A DNA stretch of 64,000 nucleotides. Source: Formosa agariphila KMM 3901. GTDB lineage: Bacteria; Bacteroidota; Bacteroidia; Flavobacteriales; Flavobacteriaceae. A program made the translations under genes and the position numbers. The stretch covers positions 3,751,507-3,815,506 of the forward strand of contig NZ_HG315671.1 of NCBI RefSeq assembly GCF_000723205.1, written 5' to 3'. A model generated the notes under the pieces. The model saw only the letters and a program-made list of their open reading frames with translations. It searched no databases and was not told the origin of the DNA. Positions 26,001-34,140 of the stretch are shown here, piece by piece; positions within the stretch are counted from its first letter, which is position 1; each line of letters begins with the position of its first letter.

Positions 26001-27435
26001 TTGTCGCTATTAATTTTACATTATGCTTCTTAGAAAACTCTATTAATACAGGGTTAACACGATTTTCGTCTTCTTGATTATGACGCATTAACTCGATATA
26101 AAGGTCATCTCCAAACTGCTCTTTCCACCAAATTAGGGCTTCTTCAGCTTGGTTTTCACCTACATTTAAAACCTTACTTGGCACTTCACCATATAGGTTT
26201 CCTGTAAAAACAATGAGGTCTTCTTTATATTGTTCGATTAATTTTTTATCAATTCTTGGTACATAATAAAATCCATCTGTAAATGCTGCAGACGATAATT
26301 TTGCCAAATTATGATACCCATTTTTATTTTTTGCGATAATGACAATCTGATATCCATTATCTTTTCTCGATTTATCTAAATGATTTTCGCAAACAAAAAA
26401 TTCGCACCCTAAAACAGGTTTCATTTCATTTAAAGTAGGCTCTTTCCCTGCTGCGATAGCTTCTTCATTTTTAGCCTGAACACCTTTATTATGATTGATA
26501 ACAGCTCTAACAAAGTGAAATGCTCCCATCATATTGGCATGATCGGTAAGTGCTACTCCAATCATATTTTGTTTCGCAGCAGCACCAACTAAATCGGGGA
26601 TACTTATAGTAGACTGTAATACCGAAAATTGTGAGTGATTATGTAAATGTGCGAAATTAACATCGGATAACTCCGATATGTTTTGCTTGATTTCGGCAGC
26701 AGAAAGATCTGTTGCTTGTGCTTTTTGTAAACGCTCATTAATTTTAGCACTTGCCTTTTTTAAGTTGATGTGTTTTAAACCTATCAACTGAATTTCTTGC
26801 GGATTCGCCTTATTAAAACGCTCGAAATAATCTGACTGTACATCTAAGGCTTCAACTGTAAATTGTTTTCTTCGGATTAATTCAAAGAAACAACGCGTCG
26901 TTGCTTCCACATCGGCAGTGGCATTATGTGCTTCACCAAACGGTTTATTAAACAGAAACTGATGCAGTTCTGTTAATGTTGGTAATTTAAATCGACCTCC
27001 TCGTCCTCCAGGAATCTGACATAATTTAGCAGTAAGTTCTGTACACGTATCTAATACCGGAAGTTCTTGTAACTGATTAGCAACAGCTTCCCTATGAAAT
27101 TCGGCTCCCATAATATTAAGGTCGAATCCGACATTCTGCCCTACAACGAACTTTGTTTTACTAAGCGCAATATTGAATTTCTCTAAAACTTCTGCTAACG
27201 TAATACCCTGCTCCTCGGCTAATTCTGTAGAAATACCATGAATTTTTTCTGCATCGTAAGGAATATTAAAACCTTCTGGTTTCACCAAATAGTCTTGATG
27301 CTCGATACAATTTCCTAGCTCATCGTGTAATTGCCATGCAATTTGAATACATCTTGGCCAGTTATCTGAGTCGGTAATTGGGGCATCCCAACGCTTTGGT
27401 AAACCTGTAGTTTCGGTATCGAATATTAAGTACAT
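23047..27435 (-). CDS. dnaE: DNA polymerase III subunit alpha with fused N-terminal proofreading exonuclease
   Basis: 1462 residues. Residues 1 to about 195 form a DEDDh exonuclease: DTET (Asp6, Glu8), NVGFD (Asp105), HNATAD (His170, Asp175). A linker leads to the PHP domain beginning at about 260 (HLHNHS at 263-268). The C-family polymerase core then shows GRGSAAGS and MPDIDIDFDD, the catalytic Asp cluster. A helix-hairpin-helix and OB-fold region completes the protein. The fused exonuclease supplies the activity that DnaQ supplies in trans in Escherichia coli. Replicates the chromosome with the clamp and clamp loader. Monocistronic here. Confidence 0.95.
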   Translation of the reverse strand: MYLIFDTETTGLPKRWDAPITDSDNWPRCIQIAWQLHDELGNCIEHQDYLVKPEGFNIPYDAEKIHGISTELAEEQGITLAEVLEKFNIALSKTKFVVGQNVGFDLNIMGAEFHREAVANQLQELPVLDTCTELTAKLCQIPGGRGGRFKLPTLTELHQFLFNKPFGEAHNATADVEATTRCFFELIRRKQFTVEALDVQSDYFERFNKANPQEIQLIGLKHINLKKASAKINERLQKAQATDLSAAEIKQNISELSDVNFAHLHNHSQFSVLQSTISIPDLVGAAAKQNMIGVALTDHANMMGAFHFVRAVINHNKGVQAKNEEAIAAGKEPTLNEMKPVLGCEFFVCENHLDKSRKDNGYQIVIIAKNKNGYHNLAKLSSAAFTDGFYYVPRIDKKLIEQYKEDLIVFTGNLYGEVPSKVLNVGENQAEEALIWWKEQFGDDLYIELMRHNQEDENRVNPVLIEFSKKHNVKLIATNNTYYVDQKDANAHDILLCVRDGEKQSTPIGRGRGYRYGMPNQEYYFKSSDEMKALFKDVPEAISNIQEVVDKIEVFELARNVLLPKFDIPEKFQHPEDDIDGGKRGENAFLRDITYKGARIRYGEELSPEVIERLDFELSVIEKTGYPGYFLIVEDFIREARKMDVSVGPGRGSAAGSVVAYCLWITNIDPMLYNLLFERFLNPDRVSMPDIDIDFDDEGRSRVMDYVIEKYGSNQVAQIITYGTMAAKSSIRDTARVLDLPLFEADRIAKLIPNMSKLHKIFGLDEKGLKEKFKAEDLEKVNELISLAEGNNLEAETLNLARRLEGSVRNTGIHACGVIITPDDITKFVPVSLAKDSNLYVTQFDNSVVEDAGLLKMDFLGLKTLTLIKDTVKIVKAKHDIDLDPENFPLDDVKTYELFQRGETVGVFQYESPGMQKHMQALKPTVFDDLIAMNALYRPGPMEYIPSFISRKHGDEEIEYDLPAMEEYLKETYGITVYQEQVMLLSQKLADFTKGEADVLRKAMGKKQIAVLDKMKPKFIDQASAKGHDAKKLEKIWKDWEAFASYAFNKSHSTCYAWIAYQTAYLKAHYPAEYMAAVLSNNMNDIKQVTFFMEECKRMKLDVLGPDVNESFYKFSVNDDYAVRFGMGAVKGVGHGAVMTIVENREKDGHYKSIFDFAKRIDLRAANKKAFENLALAGGFDCFADTHRAQYFQDEGDGITFLEKAVKYGNKHQENENSAQVSLFGEASDVQIEEPLVPPAEEWGTMEKLAREKEVVGIYISGHPLDDFRIEMKNFCNANLSMLRNLEACLNAELTFGGVITDVQHRVSKMGKGWAMFTIDDYNDSFEFRIFGEDYLKFRHFFVVNSFVHVKVFVREGWVNKDTGKKSEPRIQFNSFQLLHDVMDQYAKKLSVQLNVANLTETKVTDLKQLFDTHIGTKLLNFLVYDLEDKVKLPMVSRTQKITISQELLHALEDRDVFYKLN

Positions 27436-27520
27436 AAAATTTTTTGTGCTAAAAAATGAGGAGGTTAAAAGTAAGAATAATTAAGGGGTTTTCGACCGCT
27501 CTTAACAACCTTTTATAAAC

Positions 27521-27546
27521 AAAAAAAGCAACATCATGTGCTGCTT
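27521..27546 (-). terminator. Terminator of the DUF6252 lipoprotein gene
   Basis: On the minus strand the sequence reads AGCAGCA-CATGA-TGTTGCT followed by seven T: a 7-bp stem (one G-T pair) and a U-tract. Confidence 0.7.
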
Positions 27547-27570
27547 AATATTAGACTTAAAAAATTAACT

Positions 27571-28071
27571 TTATTCTGTAGAAAATGGCACTTGGTAGAA
27601 CACGCCATTATTAAAATTTACCTTATTTAATCCTAATGAATCATAAGCTGTAAACCAAAATTTACCACTCACAAATCCTTCAGTGTTATTAATATCATCA
27701 ATTTCTATTTGACCTTCTGAATGAAAAATAACACTTTCGTCTATATTAGTTGTTAAAGTGTCATTTACGGCACTAAATAGTGTAGTATACATAACATTAT
27801 TCGCATCTAAATATGTGGCCTTTGGTGTTTTTCCTGCTCCCAATTCAAAGAGAGTATCGTTGCCATTTGAGGGCACTTCAAGTGTAATTACTTCCCCATT
27901 TAAACGTGCAGAAATAGTTAACACGTTAGACGATTCTGAAACACCTTGAGAAATTGATTTCCAAAACTCTCCGTCTTTATTCGCCTGAAGTGCAGGAGCA
28001 TTAAATTCTATATTTTCTTCGCAACCTAAACACGTTAGCATCACTAAAAGCACTAAAAGCCATGTTCTCAT
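27571..28071 (-). CDS. DUF6252-type lipoprotein
   Basis: 166 residues from ATG 28071 (an upstream ATG at 28125 would put 18 residues before the signal peptide and is unlikely). Signal peptide with lipobox CLGC, Cys17. The mature part carries the DUF6252 pattern: ANKDGEFWKS near the N-terminus, ITLEVPSNGNDTLFELG in the middle and an EGFVSGKFWFTAYD segment near the C-terminus. Function unknown; a surface or periplasmic lipoprotein. Divergent from rpsP. Confidence 0.7.
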   Translation of the reverse strand: MRTWLLVLLVMLTCLGCEENIEFNAPALQANKDGEFWKSISQGVSESSNVLTISARLNGEVITLEVPSNGNDTLFELGAGKTPKATYLDANNVMYTTLFSAVNDTLTTNIDESVIFHSEGQIEIDDINNTEGFVSGKFWFTAYDSLGLNKVNFNNGVFYQVPFSTE

Positions 28072-28143
28072 ACTATAAAATCTTTGAATTAGGGATTCAA
28101 AAATAAGACAAATAATGCTTATCATTTCATTTAAATTAAGTTA

Positions 28144-28172
28144 TTGAATATTAAATTTTTATAGTATCTTTG
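28144..28172 (+). promoter_or_regulatory. Promoter of rpsP-rimM
   Basis: TTG (28144-28146), 18-nt spacer, TATCTTTG (28165-28172), followed by GCGCCC. The best promoter match in the window, as expected for a ribosomal protein gene. It leaves a leader of about 40 nt. Confidence 0.85.
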
Positions 28173-28219
28173 CGCCCTTATTAATAACAGAGGTCGAGAA
28201 CCTCAAATAATTAATTATT

Positions 28220-28744
28220 ATGCCAGTAAAAATTAGATTACAAAGACATGGTAAAAAAGGGAAACCTTTTTACTGGATCGTTGCAGCTGATGCAAGATCA
28301 AAAAGAGATGGTAAATACTTAGAAAAATTAGGTATCTACAATCCAAACACAAACCCTGCAACTATCGAATTAGATGTAAACGGTGCTGTAACTTGGTTAC
28401 AAAACGGTGCACAACCTACAGATACTGCAAAAGCTATTTTATCTTACAAAGGTGCAATGCTTAAAAATCACCTTGCTGGTGGTGTTAGAAAAGGTGCTTT
28501 AACTGAAGAGCAAGCAGAAGCTAAATTTACTGCTTGGGTTGAAGAAAAAGCTGCTAAAGTAACTTCTAAGGAAGATGGTTTAGCAAAAGCTGAAGCTGAT
28601 GCAAAAGCAAAAGCTTTAGATGCTGAAAAAGCTGTTAATGATGCAAGAACTGCTGCTGCCGCTGAGGCTGAAGCAGAAGCAAAAGCTGCTGAAGAAGCTG
28701 CTAATGCTGAACCTGCAGAAGAAACTTCTAACGAAGAGGAATAA
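28220..28744 (+). CDS. rpsP: 30S ribosomal protein S16 with long Ala/Glu/Lys-rich tail
   Basis: 174 residues. The first 80-90 are canonical S16 (MPVKIRLQRHGKKGKPFYWIV start, small-subunit assembly). The remainder is a charged extension rich in Ala, Glu and Lys (about 115-174), probably a helix exposed to solvent. Such tails are common on S16 in this phylum. rimM follows after a terminator-like hairpin. Confidence 0.96.
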   Translation: MPVKIRLQRHGKKGKPFYWIVAADARSKRDGKYLEKLGIYNPNTNPATIELDVNGAVTWLQNGAQPTDTAKAILSYKGAMLKNHLAGGVRKGALTEEQAEAKFTAWVEEKAAKVTSKEDGLAKAEADAKAKALDAEKAVNDARTAAAAEAEAEAKAAEEAANAEPAEETSNEEE

Positions 28745-28768
28745 AAAATTAATTTTTTTATACTTTTA

Positions 28769-28800
28769 AAACCTGACAACTCGTTGTCGGGTTTTTTTTA
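28769..28800 (+). terminator. Hairpin terminator between rpsP and rimM
   Basis: Stem ACCTGACAA/TTGTCGGGT (one G-T pair) with loop CTCG-like and eight T. It sits only 12 nt before rimM, so it may be a partial terminator that lowers rimM expression relative to rpsP. Confidence 0.8.
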
Positions 28801-28811
28801 TTTAAAATATT

Positions 28812-29342
28812 ATGAAAAAAGAAGACTGTTTCTTTCTTGGAAAGATTGTAAAAAAATATAGTTTTAAAGGTGAACTTCTTATAAAACTAGATACAGACGA
28901 ACCTGAATTATTCGAAGATATGGATTCGGTGTTTATTGATTTACGAAACAATTTAGTACCATTTTTTATCGAATCGTCTCAACTTCACAAATCAGAATTA
29001 CTCCGTATAAAGTTTGAAGATGTAGATTCTGAAGCAGATGCAGATGCTTTATTGAAATCAGATTTATATTTACCGCTTAGTTTTTTACCCGAATTAGAAG
29101 GTAATAAATTCTATTTCCACGAAATTATAGGCTTTACTGTCGAAGATAATAATTTTGGAAAAGTAGGTATCATTAAATCAATTAACGATTCTACTGCTCA
29201 AGCACTTTTTGAAATAGATCGCGATGGTATTGAAATCTTAATTCCGATGAACGACGAATTTATCTCGAAAGTAGACAAGCCTAACAAAACAATTTTTGTT
29301 GAAACTCCCGAAGGTTTAATTGATTTATATTTAGAAGACTAA
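28812..29342 (+). CDS. rimM: Ribosome maturation factor RimM
   Basis: 176 residues, normal length. N-terminal RimM barrel (CFFLGKIVKKYSFKGELLIK) and C-terminal PRC-barrel (FYFHEIIGFTVED... ILIPMNDEFI). It helps assemble the 30S head with S19 and is typically linked to rpsP, as here. Confidence 0.93.
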   Translation: MKKEDCFFLGKIVKKYSFKGELLIKLDTDEPELFEDMDSVFIDLRNNLVPFFIESSQLHKSELLRIKFEDVDSEADADALLKSDLYLPLSFLPELEGNKFYFHEIIGFTVEDNNFGKVGIIKSINDSTAQALFEIDRDGIEILIPMNDEFISKVDKPNKTIFVETPEGLIDLYLED

Positions 29343-29344
29343 AT

Positions 29345-29362
29345 GTCATTCTTTAGAATGAC
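29345..29362. repeat. Perfect 18-bp palindrome after rimM
   Basis: GTCATTCT/AGAATGAC with a 2-nt centre, without a T-run. It could be a weak processing or termination signal or a fragment of a dispersed palindromic repeat. Confidence 0.6.
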
Positions 29363-29379
29363 GCACTACAACTTTTACT

Positions 29380-30093
29380 ATGAGCAAACCATTTAAATTC
29401 AAAGCATTTAGCATTAATCAAGACCGCTGCGCCATGAAAATTGGCACAGATGGCGTGTTACTTGGTGCATGGGCAAGCATCGACCATCATCCGTTTTCTA
29501 TTCTTGATATTGGAGCAGGAACAGGTGTAATTGCACTTATGCTAGCCCAGCGTAGTTCGGCAGAACTCATTGATGCAATGGAAATTGATGATGAAGCTTA
29601 CGAACAATGTGTAGATAATTTTGAAAACGCTCCTTGGGGAGACCGCCTATTTTGTTATCACGCTGCCTTAGAAGAATTTGTTGATGAAATTGAAGACAAA
29701 TACGACCTGATTGTCTCAAACCCGCCATTCTACTCTGAAGATTTTAAAACCGATAATGAACAACGTGATTTAGCACGTTTTGCAGATGCGCTTCCGTTTG
29801 ATCATTTAATAGAAAGCACCTCAAAATTATTATCTAAACATGGTGTGTTTTGTGTGATTGTCCCTTTTAAAGAGGAAGCAAATATGATTGATTTAGCCTC
29901 AAAAGTAGACTTATTTCCCAACAAAATTCTACATGTTAAAGGCAATCCAAATTCAGAAATTAAGCGCAGTTTAATGCAATTTTCATTTTCAAAAACAGCT
30001 ATTGAAACAAACACTTTAATTATTGAAAACGAACGTCATAATTATACTGAAGACTACATTAACCTTACTAAAGATTTCTATTTAAAGATGTAA
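29380..30093 (+). CDS. trmN6: tRNA1(Val) adenine-37 N6-methyltransferase
   Basis: 237 residues. Class I SAM methyltransferase: GxGxG-type loop ILDIGAGTGV (41-50) and the adenine N6-methylation motif NPPF (114-117). The N-terminal FKFKAFSINQDRCAMKIGTDGVLLGAW is characteristic of the YfiC/TrmN6 family, which methylates A37 of tRNA-Val. Same strand as rimM, 37 nt downstream. Confidence 0.88.
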   Translation: MSKPFKFKAFSINQDRCAMKIGTDGVLLGAWASIDHHPFSILDIGAGTGVIALMLAQRSSAELIDAMEIDDEAYEQCVDNFENAPWGDRLFCYHAALEEFVDEIEDKYDLIVSNPPFYSEDFKTDNEQRDLARFADALPFDHLIESTSKLLSKHGVFCVIVPFKEEANMIDLASKVDLFPNKILHVKGNPNSEIKRSLMQFSFSKTAIETNTLIIENERHNYTEDYINLTKDFYLKM

Positions 30094-30112
30094 TGTTCTG
30101 CCGAGTAATCGT

Positions 30113-30120
30113 TAAATTTG
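30113..30120 (+). promoter_or_regulatory. -7 box TAAATTTG for the acyl-CoA dehydrogenase gene
   Basis: Perfect TAnnTTTG match, 70 bp before ATG 30191. A TTG at 30131 would lie almost at the transcription start, so it is an unlikely start codon. Confidence 0.45.
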
Positions 30121-30190
30121 AGTAATTAGATTGACGATTGTTCCACAAAAAGACAAAAGCAACTCGCTTTTATCTAAAAACATGCGCTTT

Positions 30191-31369
30191 ATGAAACCAG
30201 ATGTATTTGAAGCACCAGACTATTACAACCTAGACGAACTTTTAACCGACGAACATAAATTAGTTCGAGATGCTGCACGATCATGGGTAAAACGCGATGT
30301 CTCTCCTATTATTGAAGACTTCGCTCAGAAGTCAGAATTTCCGAAACAACTTATTAAAGGATTGGCAGACATTGGTGCATTTGGCCCTTATATACCAGAA
30401 GCATATGGAGGTGCCGGATTAGATCAAATCTCGTATGGTTTAATCATGCAAGAAATAGAACGTGGCGATTCTGGTATTCGCAGTACCGCTTCGGTACAAT
30501 CGTCCTTGGTAATGTATCCCATTTGGAAATATGGAGATGAAGCACAACGCAAAAAGTATTTACCAAAATTAGCGAGTGGCGAATGGATTGGATGCTTTGG
30601 ATTAACAGAACCAGACCATGGTTCTAATCCGTCTGGAATGACTACCAACTTTAAAGATATGGGAGACCACTATCTTTTAAATGGTGCCAAAATGTGGATT
30701 TCGAATGCGCCATTTGCACAAGTTGCTGTGGTTTGGGCAAAAGATGAAACTGGTCGTATACATGGTTTAATTGTGGAACGTGGCACGGAAGGCTTTACCA
30801 CTCCAGAAACACATAACAAATGGTCGTTACGAGCTTCAGCAACAGGCGAATTAATTTTCGATAATGTAAAAATTCCAAAAGAAAATCTATTACCAAATAA
30901 ATCCGGACTAGGTGCGCCGCTTGGCTGCTTAGATTCTGCCAGATATGGTATTGCTTGGGGAGCTATTGGTGCTGCGATGGATTGTTACGATACAGCCTTG
31001 CGCTATAGTAAAGAACGCATGCAATTTGGAAAACCTATCGGTCAGTTTCAGCTTCAACAGAAAAAATTAGCCGAAATGATTACAGAAATCACCAAAGCAC
31101 AATTATTAACGTGGCGACTTGGGGTTTTAAAAAACGAAAATAAAGCAACTTCTGCTCAAATTTCTATGGCTAAACGCAACAATGTAGACATGGCGATTAC
31201 CATTGCTAGAAATGCAAGACAAATGCTTGGCGGCATGGGGATTACTGGAGAGTACAGCATTATGCGTCATGCTATGAATCTTGAAAGTGTAATTACTTAT
31301 GAAGGGACTCACGACATTCACCTCTTAATTACAGGATTAGACATTACAGGTTTAAATGCTTTTAAGTAA
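30191..31369 (+). CDS. Acyl-CoA dehydrogenase, glutaryl-CoA dehydrogenase type
   Basis: 392 residues from ATG 30191 (MKPDVFEAPDYYN). Full-length acyl-CoA dehydrogenase: N-terminal helices, middle beta domain with the FAD/substrate motif GCFGLTEPDHGSNP, and C-terminal helices. The catalytic base lies in TYEGTHDIHLLITG; this segment and the overall likeness point to glutaryl-CoA dehydrogenase, which oxidatively decarboxylates glutaryl-CoA to crotonyl-CoA in lysine and tryptophan breakdown. Longer starts exist (ATG 30182, TTG 30131). Confidence 0.87.
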   Translation: MKPDVFEAPDYYNLDELLTDEHKLVRDAARSWVKRDVSPIIEDFAQKSEFPKQLIKGLADIGAFGPYIPEAYGGAGLDQISYGLIMQEIERGDSGIRSTASVQSSLVMYPIWKYGDEAQRKKYLPKLASGEWIGCFGLTEPDHGSNPSGMTTNFKDMGDHYLLNGAKMWISNAPFAQVAVVWAKDETGRIHGLIVERGTEGFTTPETHNKWSLRASATGELIFDNVKIPKENLLPNKSGLGAPLGCLDSARYGIAWGAIGAAMDCYDTALRYSKERMQFGKPIGQFQLQQKKLAEMITEITKAQLLTWRLGVLKNENKATSAQISMAKRNNVDMAITIARNARQMLGGMGITGEYSIMRHAMNLESVITYEGTHDIHLLITGLDITGLNAFK

Positions 31370-31403
31370 TATTTAAATATGTTTTTTCATGTATATTTAG
31401 GGT

Positions 31404-32303
31404 ATGTTTTCATCTCAAAAAAGATTAGATCGCGCTTATAATACTGCTAAAGTTATTGAATTTGATGACACGTCTAAATTTGTTTTCTTTAGCGATTGCC
31501 ATCGTGGTGATAACAGTATTGCCGACGATTTTGCTCATAACAGAAACACCTATTACCACGCCTTACAACAATACTTTAAAAACGGGTTTCATTACTGTGA
31601 ACTAGGAGATGGAGACGAATTATGGGAAAACATTTCCTTTAAATCCATATTCGAAGCACATAAAAATGTGTATATGGTTATGAAGGCCTTTTACGACGAA
31701 AACCGTTTAGATTTAATTTGGGGAAATCACGATATGGTTTACCGTAAACCGAACTACGTTGAGAAACATTTAAGTACTTTTTTCGACCCTAAAACAGGTT
31801 TAGAACACCCATTATTTACCGACATTAAGATTCATGAAGGCATCATTTTAAAACACAAACAGACGCAGCAAGAAATCTTTTTAACGCATGGCCATCAAGC
31901 CGATTGGTGGAACTACGATTGCTGGAAATTAAGTCGGTTTTTAGTGCAAGTGTTGTGGAAACCTTTAAATGTAATTGGAATTTCGGACCCTACAAGACCT
32001 GGAAAAAATTACACCGAATTAATCCGTATTGAGCGCCTTATAAAAAAGTGGATTAAAAGTAAAAACAACTTAATTACAATTGCAGGGCATACCCACAGAC
32101 CACGTTTTCCTAATCCAGGACACATAGCCTTCTTTAATGACGGTAGCTGTGTACATCCGCATAGCATTACAGGAATTGAAATTGAAAACGGAGAAATTTC
32201 GCTTATAAAATGGGACACCTCTACAACAGATGAGGGCTATTTTAGAATTGTAAGAACCGTATTAGATGGACCTAAGAAATTGAAAGATTATAAGACTTCT
32301 TAA
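31404..32303 (+). CDS. Calcineurin-like metallophosphoesterase
   Basis: 299 residues with all five metal-site blocks: SDCHRGD (Asp31, His33), GDGDELWE (Asp69), GNHD (108-110), HGHQ and GHTH. No signal peptide, hence cytoplasmic. The layout is like that of LpxH-type and protein-phosphatase-like enzymes, but the substrate cannot be read from the sequence. A strong terminator follows. Confidence 0.85.
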   Translation: MFSSQKRLDRAYNTAKVIEFDDTSKFVFFSDCHRGDNSIADDFAHNRNTYYHALQQYFKNGFHYCELGDGDELWENISFKSIFEAHKNVYMVMKAFYDENRLDLIWGNHDMVYRKPNYVEKHLSTFFDPKTGLEHPLFTDIKIHEGIILKHKQTQQEIFLTHGHQADWWNYDCWKLSRFLVQVLWKPLNVIGISDPTRPGKNYTELIRIERLIKKWIKSKNNLITIAGHTHRPRFPNPGHIAFFNDGSCVHPHSITGIEIENGEISLIKWDTSTTDEGYFRIVRTVLDGPKKLKDYKTS

Positions 32304-32330
32304 ATGTATTTTCAATATTTGCAATACAAC

Positions 32331-32370
32331 AATACCCTAAACAACTTTGAAATAAGCTATTTAGGGTATT
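32331..32370. terminator. Terminator after the metallophosphoesterase gene
   Basis: Perfect 11-bp stem AATACCCTAAA/TTTAGGGTATT with an 18-nt loop, followed by AATTTTTTATT. Before the IS insertion it probably also served the ferredoxin operon arriving from the other side. Confidence 0.75.
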
Positions 32371-32387
32371 AATTTTTTATTCAGAAA

Positions 32388-32395
32388 GAATTATT
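32388..32395. repeat. Target-site duplication, left copy
   Basis: GAATTATT, identical to 33735-33742. Eight bp is the normal duplication length for IS256 elements. Confidence 0.85.
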
Positions 32396-32444
32396 GATAC
32401 TATCCTAAAAAGTGTGTAAGTTCAAAATTTCAGGGTTAGGTTAT

Positions 32445-33641
32445 TTATAACTTAATCCTGTTTTCAAATATAGCTAAAAATTGATTTAGTATCACTCCCC
32501 AATTTCTGATTGGCATGGTCCATTTTTTAGTGCTTTCTCTCAAAGCTAAAAACACGGATTTCATAACTGCTTCATCGGTTGGAAACGAGAGTTTGTTTTT
32601 TGTGTATTTCCGTATCTTTCCATTTAGGTTTTCTATAAGATTTGTGGTGTAGATTATGGTTCTTATTTCAATAGGAAAATCAAAGAATACTGTAAGCTCA
32701 TCCCAATTATTTTCCCAACTTTTAATGGCGTAAGAATATTTAGAATCCCATTTAGTTTTGAAGTCATTTAAAGCAGCTTTGGCAGCTTCTTTTGTAGGAG
32801 CAGTATAGATTTGCTTCATGTCACGAGTAAATTCCTTTTTGTCCTTCCAGACCACGTAACGACACGAATTTCTTATTTGATGCACAACACAAATTTGAGT
32901 CGTTGATTTCGGAAAAATAGTTTTAATAGTATCCGTAAATCCATTTAAATTATCGGTAGCTGTGATAAGTATATCTTGAGTTCCTCGAGCTTTAATATCG
33001 GTTAAAACACTCATCCAAAAGGCTGAAGATTCATTTTTACCTAACCATAATCCTAGGACTTCCTTTTTGCCATCTGTTCTCAGGCCTACTGCAATATAAA
33101 TAGTCTTGTTTATGACTTTAGAGTTTTCCCTAACTTTAAATACGATGCCATCCATCCAAACAATTAGGTAAGTGGCCTCCAAAGGCCTGTTCCGCCAAGC
33201 AATAACATCTTCTGTAATCTTATCTGTAATCCTTGAAATAGTGGATGTAGAAATATTAAAATCGTACAGCTCACGTATTTGTTCTTCAATATCACTGTTA
33301 CTCATGCCTTTGGCATAAAGCGATATAATAATATTTTCGATGCCTTCTGTTGTACTTTCTCTTTTCTTTACAATTAAAGGATTAAAAGAACTATCACGGT
33401 CTCGAGGAACTTGAATCTCTGTTTCTCCTAAAACGGATTTTAATTTCTTTTTAGTGTAACCATTTCGAAGGTTGGCTGCTTTACTTTTTTTGTGCTTATC
33501 GTAGTCTAAATGGGCATCTAGTTCCCCTTCTAGTAACTTCTCAATACCACGTTTGTGCAACTGTTCTAAAAAGGATGTTAGCTCTGGTGCATTCTTGAAT
33601 TGTTTTAAAAAGTCTTCGTTTAATAAATCTTCTGGTTTCAT
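32445..33641 (-). CDS. IS256-family transposase
   Basis: 398 residues, full length for the family. DDE catalytic residues: Asp164 (WMDGI), Asp230 (TATDNLNGF) and Glu337 ([14 protein letters not shown]). The conserved C-x2-H block [10 protein letters not shown] lies at 251-260 and an N-terminal DNA-binding region precedes it. No frameshift or stop, so the element should be able to move. Confidence 0.96.
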   Translation of the reverse strand: MKPEDLLNEDFLKQFKNAPELTSFLEQLHKRGIEKLLEGELDAHLDYDKHKKSKAANLRNGYTKKKLKSVLGETEIQVPRDRDSSFNPLIVKKRESTTEGIENIIISLYAKGMSNSDIEEQIRELYDFNISTSTISRITDKITEDVIAWRNRPLEATYLIVWMDGIVFKVRENSKVINKTIYIAVGLRTDGKKEVLGLWLGKNESSAFWMSVLTDIKARGTQDILITATDNLNGFTDTIKTIFPKSTTQICVVHQIRNSCRYVVWKDKKEFTRDMKQIYTAPTKEAAKAALNDFKTKWDSKYSYAIKSWENNWDELTVFFDFPIEIRTIIYTTNLIENLNGKIRKYTKNKLSFPTDEAVMKSVFLALRESTKKWTMPIRNWGVILNQFLAIFENRIKL

Positions 33642-33672
33642 AAGTGTGTAAAAGTTAAAATTAATGAATAAA

Positions 33673-33705
33673 AAAATCTCAGATTAATATTTAACCTGAG
33701 ATTTT
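33673..33705. terminator. Hairpin inside the IS, between right end and transposase start
   Basis: Perfect 10-bp stem AAAATCTCAG/CTGAGATTTT with a 13-nt loop. It lies so that it can stop transcripts entering from the ferredoxin side, protecting the transposase from readthrough. It partly overlaps the inverted repeat. Confidence 0.6.
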
Positions 33706-33734
33706 AAAACTTACACAGTTTATGAGATACTGCC

Positions 33735-33742
33735 GAATTATT
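33735..33742. repeat. Target-site duplication, right copy
   Basis: GAATTATT, directly abutting the TAG stop of the ferredoxin gene at 33743. Confidence 0.85.
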
Positions 33743-34078
33743 CTAACTCTCTGGAGCTAAAGTAACAATTAAGCCTTCCATTTCTGGTGTCATTTGAATT
33801 TGACATCCTAAACGGCTATTGTCTTTTACATTAAACGCTTCAGAAAGCATCGCTTCTTCGTCGTCTTGCATTTCCGGCAATTCTGTATCAGACTCCACAT
33901 AACATTGACATGATGCACACATGGCCATTCCACCACAAACACCAATTGTGCCTTCTGGAGCTAGCTCGTAAGAACGTACCACTTCCATAAGGTTCATTGC
34001 CATATCTGTAGGTGCCACAACATCGTGTGTTACCCCGTCTCTATCTGTAATCTTTATATTTATATCTTGCTCTTCCAT
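33743..34078 (-). CDS. [2Fe-2S] ferredoxin, adrenodoxin type
   Basis: 111 residues. The cluster ligands follow the C-x5-C-x2-C...C pattern of the adrenodoxin/Isc Fdx class: Cys48, Cys54, Cys57 and Cys92 (an extra Cys59 is present). It carries electrons in the cytoplasm; the FNR-like reductase gene just upstream in the same operon is its likely donor. It is the last gene of the apbC-nfu-FNR-fdx unit, now followed directly by an IS element. Confidence 0.92.
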   Translation of the reverse strand: MEEQDINIKITDRDGVTHDVVAPTDMAMNLMEVVRSYELAPEGTIGVCGGMAMCASCQCYVESDTELPEMQDDEEAMLSEAFNVKDNSRLGCQIQMTPEMEGLIVTLAPES

Positions 34079-34140
34079 AGTTTGTACTACTCGGGTTGGT
34101 TGATTAATAAAACGTCGACCAAAACTACACTTTTATTTTT

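Larger units (their letters stand above)
32396..33734 (-). mobile_element. IS256-family insertion sequence, 1339 bp, complete
   Basis: It has imperfect terminal inverted repeats. The left end begins GATACTATCCTAAAAAGTG and the right end, read inward, begins GGCAGTATCTCATAAACTG; both continue TGTGTAAGTT (18 of the first 25 positions match). These ends resemble those of IS256 itself. One intact transposase gene and 8-bp target duplications GAATTATT on both sides show a recent, simple insertion. It landed directly after the stop codon of the ferredoxin gene. Confidence 0.93.
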
